From positions 1-8,459 of the forward strand of contig QMPN01000128.1 of the NCBI GenBank assembly GCA_003648575.1: a stretch of 8,459 nt of DNA. Reading direction: 5' to 3'. Made by a program: the position numbers and the translations under genes. Under the pieces are notes generated by a model that made no database searches, was not told where the DNA came from, and saw nothing but the letters and a program-made list of their open reading frames with translations. Source of the DNA: Bacteroidota bacterium (GTDB taxonomy: Bacteria > Bacteroidota > Bacteroidia > Bacteroidales > B18-G4). Each line of letters begins with the position of its first letter. Position 1 is the stretch's first letter. Shown here piece after piece: positions 1 through 7,674 of the stretch.

Positions 1-2109
<2,109 letters not shown>

Positions 2110-2145
2110 TTACAAGTTCAAAACCAATGCCTCAAAAAGGCAGCA

Positions 2146-2153
2146 CGAAATTA
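2146..2153 (-). promoter_or_regulatory. Possible weak -7 box for nifJ
   Basis: Read on the minus strand this is TAATTTCG, the same octamer found in front of the DHOD-like gene and one base from TAnnTTTG. It lies 57 bases upstream of the nifJ ATG, giving a plausible leader of about 50 bases. The -33 TTTG element is missing, so confidence is low. Confidence 0.25.
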
Positions 2154-2182
2154 ATAAATAATATGTATATGCTTTTTAAATT

Positions 2183-2294
2183 CAGCTAATTTTAGGCTTG
2201 CCATACATTATTTATATTGATTTTAGATTGGTATACATATAGCGGATTAAATATTTTTACATACTTTTATGCAGCTAAAAAGTCGCTTGACATA
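2183..2294. promoter_or_regulatory. Pair of spaced direct repeats in the nifJ / DHOD-like divergent spacer
   Basis: The spacer 2089-2327 is AT-rich and contains two copies of CAGCTAA-N6-GCTTGmCATA, at 2183-2205 and 2272-2294, in the same orientation with starts 89 bases apart. Sixteen of the 17 non-spacer positions match, while the six spacer bases differ completely, which is the pattern expected of a two-part protein-binding site rather than a simple duplication. The downstream copy ends 33 bases before the DHOD-like ATG. No regulator gene for such a site is visible nearby. The regulatory role is inferred. Confidence 0.4.
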
Positions 2295-2300
2295 ATTTCG
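2293..2300 (+). promoter_or_regulatory. Possible weak -7 box for the DHOD-like gene
   Basis: TAATTTCG differs by one base from the Bacteroidota -7 consensus TAnnTTTG and ends 27 bases before the ATG at 2328. No TTTG element stands at the expected distance upstream. A TTGACA at 2287-2292 followed after 18 bases by TATAAA at 2311-2316 is also present, but it would leave almost no leader. The true promoter is uncertain. Confidence 0.25.
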
Positions 2301-2327
2301 ATTATAAAAATATAAACATAGATCAAT

Positions 2328-3341
2328 ATGGACCTGAAAACAAACTATATGGGGGTTGATTTAAAGAACCCTGTCATCGTAGGAGCCAGTAACCTGGTTA
2401 CCAATCTGGGTGCCCTGAAAAAGATAGAAGAGGAAGGTGCCTCTGCTATTGTTTATAAAACCTTGTTCGAAGAACAGATCCACCTTGAGAATCTTCAGAA
2501 TTTTCATGCTGAGGAGGATTATGCCGACAGGCATGCTGAGATGGCCGGATCACCATACCCTAGCTCTGATGAGGCAGGGCCGGAAGTATATCTTACCCGT
2601 TTGAAAGAAGCAGTGGAAACCCTGAACATACCTGTTTTTGGAAGCCTGAACTGTGTTTATGACGAAACATGGGAAGAATATGCCCAAAAGATTGAAGATA
2701 CCGGTGTGGTAGGACTCGAGTTGAACTTCTACGCTATTCCACGCCAGTTTGAACTTGATGGGCGTTCTATCATCACTGAACAAATTGACCTGCTTGAGAA
2801 AGTAAAGAAAGCCATTAAGATACCGGTTGCTGCAAAGCTCAGCCCTTATTACACCAATCCTCTGCATGTAATCGCCGAGATGGACAAGAAGGGCGTTGAT
2901 GCCCTGGTGCTTTTTAACCGTCTCTTCCAGCCGGAGATCGATATCGACATGGAAGAACATTACTTCCCATACAATCTTTCTACCCAGAATGATAACAGGA
3001 TAGCCCTCCGCTTTGCAGGTCTGCTTTATGGCGAGATCAATGCTAAAGTGTGCGCCAACACCGGTATATTTACCGGAGAAGATGTGATCTCCATGATCCT
3101 GGCCGGTGCAGATACCGTACAGATTGTAAGTACGATCTACAAAAATGGCATTGGGCAGATCAGCACTATACTGAAGGAAGTAGAAAGCTGGATGAAGAAA
3201 AAGAATTATAAGTCATTGGATGAGTTCCAGGGCAAACTTTCCCGCAAAACCTTGCAGGATCCGTTCACATACAAACGTGCACAGTATGTTGATATTCTGA
3301 TGAAGTCAGAGGAAATATTTAAGAAATACCCTCTTATCTAA
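2328..3341 (+). CDS. Dihydroorotate dehydrogenase-like FMN protein (non-PyrD)
   Basis: A 337-residue TIM-barrel flavoprotein resembling class 1 dihydroorotate dehydrogenases. The N-terminus (TNYMGVDLKNPVIVGAS) and the positions of Lys44, SLN (106-108), Asn133, AKLSP (169-173), FNR (196-198) and LAGAD (258-262) match the family's FMN and substrate-binding layout. However, the loop that reads LNxSCPN in true class 1 enzymes, carrying the catalytic Cys, here reads LNFYAIPRQ (132-140), so the catalytic base is absent. It belongs to a subfamily often annotated simply as DHOD-like, which as I recall is frequently encoded beside nifJ; its reaction is not established. A role in pyrimidine synthesis is unlikely from the sequence, and a link to ferredoxin or pyruvate metabolism is inferred only from the neighbouring nifJ and iorAB. 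The first ATG of the frame is used; there is no Shine-Dalgarno sequence, as is usual in this phylum. A strong terminator follows 18 bases after the stop. Confidence 0.85.
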   Translation: MDLKTNYMGVDLKNPVIVGASNLVTNLGALKKIEEEGASAIVYKTLFEEQIHLENLQNFHAEEDYADRHAEMAGSPYPSSDEAGPEVYLTRLKEAVETLNIPVFGSLNCVYDETWEEYAQKIEDTGVVGLELNFYAIPRQFELDGRSIITEQIDLLEKVKKAIKIPVAAKLSPYYTNPLHVIAEMDKKGVDALVLFNRLFQPEIDIDMEEHYFPYNLSTQNDNRIALRFAGLLYGEINAKVCANTGIFTGEDVISMILAGADTVQIVSTIYKNGIGQISTILKEVESWMKKKNYKSLDEFQGKLSRKTLQDPFTYKRAQYVDILMKSEEIFKKYPLI

Positions 3342-3359
3342 ACCTTAAACTTCTAAGAC

Positions 3360-3392
3360 AAAAAAAAGGCTTGCCATCGGCAAGCCTTTTTT
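3360..3392. terminator. Bidirectional intrinsic terminator
   Basis: A perfect 8-bp stem, GGCTTGCC (3368-3375) and GGCAAGCC (3379-3386), surrounds the loop ATC. An A-run (3360-3367) lies on the left and a T-run (3387-3392) on the right, so the hairpin is followed by a U-tract in both directions. It ends transcription of the DHOD-like gene (plus) and, from the other side, of iorAB (minus, last stop at 3414). Confidence 0.9.
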
Positions 3393-3413
3393 CGTTAATG
3401 TTACTCAAGGAAT

Positions 3414-3998
3414 TTATTTGTTTGCATTTACGGCAAACTCATACCCGGCCCTGAGTGCGTCAGTGTTGAGCTTTACGATATCTTCCCCTTTTCTGCCGAA
3501 GATGCTGCTTATTGCATCATGGAATAGCTGTACATCCATACCGAGAAATGGAAGGGCAGCTCCCAGGATCACCATATTGGCAGCCCTCTTGTTTCCAAGG
3601 TCTTTCGCCATATTATCAGCATCGATGATAACATGCTGAGGAAGCAATTTAATATCTTTCAGGATGTCGTCGTGTTCGGGGTAATTGGGAATATTTACAT
3701 ATGGGGTGCTGTTTGTGATCAGCCATCCCTCTTCACCCAGCATAGATACATAACGCAGGGCTTCCATCGGTTCCACTGCGATGATCATATCGGCATAGCC
3801 CTTTGGGATCAGATCCGAAGCTACCGGCTTGTCGGAAAGCCGAAGATTGGAATGTACTTCGCCGCCACGCTGGCTCATACCATGCACTTCTGCCTGCTTC
3901 AGGTATAGGCCGGCACCCATGGCGGCGGTTCCGATGATGGCTGCTATCGACAATATTCCCTGTCCGCCGACTCCTGCTAAGATGATGTCCTTTTTCAT
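3414..3998 (-). CDS. iorB: Indolepyruvate:ferredoxin oxidoreductase, beta subunit
   Basis: This 194-residue protein is the smaller subunit of the enzyme that converts aryl pyruvates (indole-, phenyl-, hydroxyphenylpyruvate) from aromatic amino acid transamination into aryl-acetyl-CoA and reduced ferredoxin, or runs in reverse. It is a POR gamma-type domain: GVGGQG at residues 9-14 is the glycine-rich loop, MSQRGGEV at 41-48 is the family signature, and FGRKGEDIV (167-175) closes the domain. Length is normal for the family. The ATG at 3998 is chosen because it gives the standard MKKDIILAGVGGQG start and lies 5 bases after the iorA stop, implying translational coupling; an upstream in-frame start at 4070 would run back into iorA and add residues without family resemblance. 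It is the last gene of the operon and ends at a bidirectional terminator. Confidence 0.93.
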   Translation of the reverse strand: MKKDIILAGVGGQGILSIAAIIGTAAMGAGLYLKQAEVHGMSQRGGEVHSNLRLSDKPVASDLIPKGYADMIIAVEPMEALRYVSMLGEEGWLITNSTPYVNIPNYPEHDDILKDIKLLPQHVIIDADNMAKDLGNKRAANMVILGAALPFLGMDVQLFHDAISSIFGRKGEDIVKLNTDALRAGYEFAVNANK

Positions 3999-4003
3999 GT
4001 TCT

Positions 4004-5623
4004 CTATTCTGTTGCGGTTTTTACAATATATTTCTCCGAACGTATCCTTGATGCAATGGTTTGCAGGCATTCCCGTCTTGGGATGATCACCGATACACCC
4101 ATGTATGTAAGTTCGTCTTGGATGATCCCCATATTATCATCGTGATATTTCTGGATAGGGTTCATCACATGTATGTGTTCTTTCTCTACTCCCAGTCCCT
4201 CACAAATATCTTCTATCTTTCCCCAGGCATTTGATGCCTGTCCGCCTGTCATGGCTGTAGTCTCATTGTCGAGGATCATCACGGTAATGGGGCTTTTGCT
4301 GATCACGGCATCCAGCAAGCCTGTCATGCCGGAATGTGTAAAGGTTGAGTCGCCAATCACGGCTACTGCGGGCACCAACCCTGTATCGGCAGCTCCTTTG
4401 GCCATAGTAATGGATGCACCCATATCGACGCAGGTGTTGATGGCATCGAATGGCTCCAGTGCACCAAGGGTGTAGCAGCCAATATCAGAGAATACCCTGC
4501 CTTTGGCATATTTTTCAAGTGCTTCATTGAGGGCATTGTATGAATATATGTGCGGACATCCTTTACAGAGTGATGGCGGCCTGCCAACAACATTGGATGA
4601 TGGCTCGCGCCCTTCGTAGAAGGATAATCCCAGGGCTTTGCCAACCAGGGTGGGGTTCAGCTCACCATCTCTGGGAAGGGCACCGTCGAGCCTGCCGTGG
4701 ATGGGTTTTCCATTGTTCATATAACCGCGGAGTGATTCCTCTACGAGCGGATAGCCTTCTTCAAGTACCAGTATCTCATTGCATTCACTGTACATCTTCT
4801 CCATTAGCTTGCGAGGAAGTGGGTATTGTCCGATCTTCAATACCGGGAAAGGTACTTTGTGATCGGGATAATTTTCTATCAGGTAATTATGGGCAATGCC
4901 GCATGCGATAATTCCCAGGCTTTTGTCTTCAGTATCGAAATACTCGTTGAAACTTGATTTTTCTGACGCTTCTACATAGGCATCCTGGCTGCCCAGCAAT
5001 GCTTTATAGCGTCGTCTTGCGTTGGCGGGCAGCAGGATAAACTGGCTGGCTGTTTTTGGCAGGCTAAGCTCATTCTGTTTGCGGCCTTCTTTTCTGATCA
5101 CACCGGCACGGGAATGTGCCAGCCTGGTGGTGATGCGCATCATAACGGGGATCTCGAACTTTTCCGACAGATCATATCCGTAGTGAACCATATCGTAGGC
5201 TTCCTGCTGGTTGGAAGGTTCAAGGATGGGTATCATGGCGAAATTTCCAAAAAACCTGGAGTCCTGCTCGTTCTGTGAGGAGTGCATGGAAGGGTCATCG
5301 GCAGCAACTACCATAAGGCCGCCATTTGCACCTGTAATGGCGGAGTTGATGAAAGCATCGGCAGCCACATTCAGGCCAACATGTTTCATGCATGTCATCC
5401 CGCGCTTTCCAATATATGAAACGCCCATGGTAGCTTCCATGGCTGTTTTCTCATTGGAAGTCCAACTGGCTACGACTTTACCCTCTTTGGCTTCTTTTGA
5501 TTTGAGTATATATTCGGTTATCTCTGTTGATGGTGTGCCCGGATATGCATAAATACCTGTTATTCCTGCATCAATCGCGCCCTGCGCAATGGCCTCATCT
5601 CCAAGTAATGGTAACTTATTCAT
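4004..5623 (-). CDS. iorA: Indolepyruvate:ferredoxin oxidoreductase, alpha subunit (short form without C-terminal ferredoxin domain)
   Basis: A 539-residue TPP-binding catalytic subunit that partners with IorB. YPGTPSTEI (27-35) and the conserved SNEKTAMEA (56-64) mark the pyrimidine-binding domain. LCKGCPH (352-358) is the conserved Cys-x-x-Cys stretch before the second half; SDIGCYTLG (379-387), GDS (424-426) and LDNETTAMTGGQ (451-462) form the TPP/magnesium-binding domain. Classical archaeal IorA is about 600-640 residues and ends in a two-cluster ferredoxin domain rich in CxxCxxC motifs. This protein stops at SEKYIVKTATE soon after the TPP domain, with no such motifs, and the 5-base gap to iorB leaves no room for a frameshifted one. 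The short form may be normal in this lineage. The ATG at 5623 gives a standard N-terminus. A TAnnTTTG box and a 19-bp palindrome lie upstream. Confidence 0.93.
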   Translation of the reverse strand: MNKLPLLGDEAIAQGAIDAGITGIYAYPGTPSTEITEYILKSKEAKEGKVVASWTSNEKTAMEATMGVSYIGKRGMTCMKHVGLNVAADAFINSAITGANGGLMVVAADDPSMHSSQNEQDSRFFGNFAMIPILEPSNQQEAYDMVHYGYDLSEKFEIPVMMRITTRLAHSRAGVIRKEGRKQNELSLPKTASQFILLPANARRRYKALLGSQDAYVEASEKSSFNEYFDTEDKSLGIIACGIAHNYLIENYPDHKVPFPVLKIGQYPLPRKLMEKMYSECNEILVLEEGYPLVEESLRGYMNNGKPIHGRLDGALPRDGELNPTLVGKALGLSFYEGREPSSNVVGRPPSLCKGCPHIYSYNALNEALEKYAKGRVFSDIGCYTLGALEPFDAINTCVDMGASITMAKGAADTGLVPAVAVIGDSTFTHSGMTGLLDAVISKSPITVMILDNETTAMTGGQASNAWGKIEDICEGLGVEKEHIHVMNPIQKYHDDNMGIIQDELTYMGVSVIIPRRECLQTIASRIRSEKYIVKTATE

Positions 5624-5664
5624 AAAGGAAATATTCTAGGTTTAATAAACTGAATCGAGAACTA

Positions 5665-5672
5665 CAAATTTA
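5665..5672 (-). promoter_or_regulatory. Candidate -7 promoter box of iorAB
   Basis: On the minus strand the bases read TAAATTTG, an exact match to the Bacteroidota TAnnTTTG box. It lies 41 bases before the iorA ATG, giving a leader of roughly 35 bases. The -33 TTTG element is not recognisable; the position where it would fall is inside the 5686-5704 palindrome, which suggests a regulated promoter (inference). Confidence 0.45.
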
Positions 5673-5685
5673 TGGAATTCTGCTG

Positions 5686-5704
5686 TATTAACATTGTGTT
5701 AATA
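5686..5704. promoter_or_regulatory. 19-bp perfect palindrome, operator candidate between iorA and acpH
   Basis: TATTAACA-TTG-TGTTAATA has two perfect 8-bp arms around a 3-base centre. It covers the place where the -33 element of the iorA promoter should be and lies 32 bases upstream of the -7 box proposed for acpH. This fits a site for a dimeric regulator of one or both genes. It is too AT-rich, and lacks a T-run, to be a terminator. The regulator is not identifiable from this window. Confidence 0.5.
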
Positions 5705-5722
5705 ACTTGACCATTTAATTTA

Positions 5723-5743
5723 TACTTATTATAAGTAATTTTG
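5723..5743 (+). promoter_or_regulatory. Candidate acpH -7 box with overlapping inverted repeat
   Basis: TAATTTTG at 5736-5743 matches the Bacteroidota TAnnTTTG box exactly and sits 15 bases before the acpH ATG, so the leader would be very short. Overlapping its left edge is a perfect inverted repeat, TACTTA-TTA-TAAGTA (5723-5737), a possible operator. No TTTG is present at the -33 distance, so the promoter call is tentative. Confidence 0.4.
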
Positions 5744-5758
5744 GATCAACTCAAATCT

Positions 5759-6346
5759 ATGAATTTCCTGGCCCACGCTTATCTGTCTGGAAGCGATGAG
5801 GATATTCTCATCGGAAACTTCATTGCTGATGCCGTGAAGGGTAATAAGGTTGATCGTTTTCGTGAAGGGATACTCAAGGGTATTAAACTTCACAGGGAGA
5901 TAGATGACTATACCGACCATCACCCGGTTTTTCTCCGGAGTAAGCATCGCCTGCAGAAAGAGTACGGCAAATTTTCAGGTGTGATCATCGATATTTATTA
6001 TGACCATTTCCTGGCCGCAGGATGGAGTGCCTATTCTGAAAAGGACCTGTCAGAGTTTGCCCTTTACGTGTACCGCCTGATGCTGGAGAATTATAATGTT
6101 CTGCCTCCGCGATCGAAACGCATTCTTCCATACATGCTTATCCACAACTGGCTGGTTGGCTATTCCCGCTTCAAAGATCTTCAATGGGTGTTCAATGGCA
6201 TGTCGCGCCGAAGCAGCAAATATAACTCAGGGATGGAAGGTGCTGTGGAAAGCCTTAAAAATGACTATAAAGCCTTTGAGAAAGATTTTCAGGAATTCTT
6301 TCCAGACATGATCTCCCATGCTTCATCCTTCAGGGAGACACTATAA
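5759..6346 (+). CDS. acpH: Acyl-carrier-protein phosphodiesterase
   Basis: AcpH removes the 4'-phosphopantetheine arm from holo-acyl carrier protein, giving apo-ACP, in the cytoplasm. The 195-residue product is close to the ~193 residues of the E. coli enzyme and keeps its signature blocks: MNFLAHAYLS (1-10), IGNFIADAVKG (18-28), GIKLHREIDDYTDHHP (41-56) and IIDIYYDHFLA (76-86). The His and Asp residues in these blocks (His6, Asp24, His45, Asp49, Asp53, Asp78, Asp82, His83) are likely metal ligands of an HD-like fold. ATG at 5759 is preferred over an in-frame TTG at 5741 because the family begins with MNFLAH and the TTG falls inside the candidate -7 box. The gene stands alone, divergent from iorAB and convergent with the T9SS cargo gene; its stop lies 19 bases from that gene's stop, with no clear terminator between them. 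Confidence 0.9.
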   Translation: MNFLAHAYLSGSDEDILIGNFIADAVKGNKVDRFREGILKGIKLHREIDDYTDHHPVFLRSKHRLQKEYGKFSGVIIDIYYDHFLAAGWSAYSEKDLSEFALYVYRLMLENYNVLPPRSKRILPYMLIHNWLVGYSRFKDLQWVFNGMSRRSSKYNSGMEGAVESLKNDYKAFEKDFQEFFPDMISHASSFRETL

Positions 6347-6365
6347 TCAAGAATTTTAATACGGA

Positions 6366-7280
6366 TTATCTGATCACAAATTTCTCTGTAAGTTGCTTGC
6401 TGCAGTCACAGTTGATATTTGCAAAGTAGATGCCTGGTGGCAGTGTGCTGATATCGATATTTTCATTTACCGATCCCATTGATTTAGCATTCACCGTTCT
6501 GCTTATGACCACCTGGCCAACCTGGTTCACGATTGAGATGGTTGCTCCGGTATTCGGGGATGTTTTAAAAGCGATCGTGACATGTTGATCGGCCGGGTTG
6601 GGGTAGACTCTCAGTTGCGAGATCTGGCTTTGCTGATCATCACCTATCCCTGAACCGCTGGTTATATAGTAAGCCATAGTATCCAGGCTACCCAGCCCTT
6701 CATTGCTCATGATTTCAATGCTCATCAAGGGTCCGGGACCATCCTCTTCAAACCAGGAGAATTGCGTCCGTAAAATATCAAAACTCTTCATAAAACTTCC
6801 ACCGACAAATACAGAGTCGAGCTCCGCGTCCACGGTTACCGTGCGCAAAACATTTGTATAAGTCCCGCTAGGGAGAATCAGGGTACCGTATGCATCAGCA
6901 TACAATTCGCTGAAAGCAGTCACATGAACCGTTGCCGCTGCAGTAGTGACGACACCTTTATACGCATCGAAGTATGTGTCTTCATAGGTAAAAGGAAACT
7001 TAAGAAAAGTCCTGCTGTCGCTGTATACCAGGACGGATGGATAGGATCCTGTTGTAGACTGAGATCCAAGGTAATGATACCCATCAGCATTGGCAAGGGT
7101 GAAAGTGAAAATTGTATCCCCCATGCTAATGGCAACATTTGATGCCGGGAACTGGGCTCCGGCAGGTGCCTGTGAAGGATCGATGGCAGTGATCTCTCCA
7201 CCGTAAATTGGTGTGAGTTCAGAATAATCCCAGGTCACATCCGGACCGGAAGTAGTAAAAGTAATATCACCTGGAGTCAC
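6366..7280 (-). CDS. T9SS type A sorting domain protein, main body of a gene interrupted by a stop codon
   Basis: This is the secreted part of a protein of unknown function, exported across the inner membrane by Sec and across the outer membrane by the type IX (Por) system. The last ~80 residues are a type A C-terminal sorting domain: LRVYPNPADQ opening (223-232 counted from the GTG at 7280), hydrophobic beta strands with GATISI and VGQVVIS, LPPGIYFANI (280-289) and the terminal KFVIR. The passenger before it is beta-rich, full of Thr, Ser, Gly and Asp, with no recognised domain. The GTG at 7280 is only the first possible start in the open stretch. In the same frame further upstream lie a TAA at 7299-7301 and, before it, a signal peptide beginning at 7400. 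The original gene therefore probably ran 7400 to 6366 (344 codons plus stop). A sequencing error, a real nonsense mutation or readthrough could explain it. From the GTG alone, a product would lack export signals. Confidence 0.75.
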   Translation of the reverse strand: MTPGDITFTTSGPDVTWDYSELTPIYGGEITAIDPSQAPAGAQFPASNVAISMGDTIFTFTLANADGYHYLGSQSTTGSYPSVLVYSDSRTFLKFPFTYEDTYFDAYKGVVTTAAATVHVTAFSELYADAYGTLILPSGTYTNVLRTVTVDAELDSVFVGGSFMKSFDILRTQFSWFEEDGPGPLMSIEIMSNEGLGSLDTMAYYITSGSGIGDDQQSQISQLRVYPNPADQHVTIAFKTSPNTGATISIVNQVGQVVISRTVNAKSMGSVNENIDISTLPPGIYFANINCDCSKQLTEKFVIR

Positions 7281-7298
7281 AAATTGAATATGCGATAC

Positions 7299-7400
7299 TT
7301 AACCTATCTGAGGCGCATTTTGTGGGTAATCCAGGGTTGGCTGGGCCAGCATGACTGCCGAAACGAGCAGGCAGCACGTAAACAGTAAAAGCTTTTTCAT
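7299..7400 (-). CDS. Signal-peptide fragment of the interrupted T9SS cargo gene (33 codons)
   Basis: ATG at 7400 opens a reading frame whose first 20 residues are a textbook Sec signal peptide: MKK, then a hydrophobic core LLLFTCCLLVSAVML, then AQ with a likely signal peptidase I cut after Ala19. Thirteen more residues (PTLDYPQNAPQIG) follow before TAA at 7299-7301. The frame is exactly that of the T9SS body: 120 bases, 40 codons, separate ATG 7400 from GTG 7280. The fragment is preceded by a strong promoter. It is best read as the 5' end of the same gene and not as an independent peptide. Confidence 0.75.
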   Translation of the reverse strand: MKKLLLFTCCLLVSAVMLAQPTLDYPQNAPQIG

Positions 7401-7427
7401 AATGCCATTTTTTGGTTCCTATTACTC

Positions 7428-7458
7428 CAAATATAGTAAATATTTAGATGGAATCAAA
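7428..7458 (-). promoter_or_regulatory. Bacteroidota-type promoter of the T9SS cargo gene
   Basis: Read on the minus strand, TTTG (7458-7455) is followed after exactly 19 bases by TATATTTG (7435-7428), matching both elements and the spacing of the phylum's vegetative promoter. Transcription would begin near 7421, about 20 bases before the ATG at 7400. This supports 7400, not 7280, as the real start of the gene. Confidence 0.7.
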
Positions 7459-7659
7459 GTATTTTCCGGGTAAAGGGTGCCGGGTGCATGAAATGACATA
7501 TTTGAGCGTTATATGAGATATAAATTACTTGATCAGGATTTAGACCGTTTTTAGCATGATTTTTGTTGTAACAATATACAGACTATGGCGTCTAATGGAT
7601 AGGGATTAAGGGTAACGACACTACACCCCGCACCTTGATCCCTGAACCTGATTAACAAC

Positions 7660-7669
7660 TAATCGATTA
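7660..7669. promoter_or_regulatory. Short palindrome just before the sensor kinase start
   Basis: TAATCGATTA is a perfect 10-bp palindrome ending 5 bases before the kinase ATG, where a bound protein could block initiation. It could be chance in an AT-rich leader. The rest of the 7459-7674 spacer shows no convincing promoter: the best candidate, TTTG at 7562-7565 with TATGGCGT at 7584, matches the -7 box poorly. Confidence 0.2.
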
Positions 7670-7674
7670 TAGCT

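Noticed and set aside
2287..2316. TTGACA-18-TATAAA, resembling an E. coli sigma-70 promoter
   Set aside because: Bacteroidota use a different consensus, and the start would leave only about five bases before the ATG; TTGACA also overlaps the direct repeat.
3999..4070. Longer iorB start at 4070 adding 24 residues
   Set aside because: The extension overlaps the end of iorA and has no family similarity; the ATG at 3998 gives the canonical IorB N-terminus.
6343..6369. Inverted repeat ATAATC / GATTAT between the acpH and T9SS gene stops as a terminator
   Set aside because: Six AT-rich base pairs with a 15-base loop and no T-run make too weak a hairpin.
7563..7574. TTGTT-GT-AACAA inverted repeat as a Rex-like site
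   Set aside because: The arms are only five bases and the spacing does not match a Rex operator; likely chance.
7556..7609. 17-codon open frame in the spacer before the kinase
   Set aside because: Too short, with no ribosome-binding site or recognisable character.
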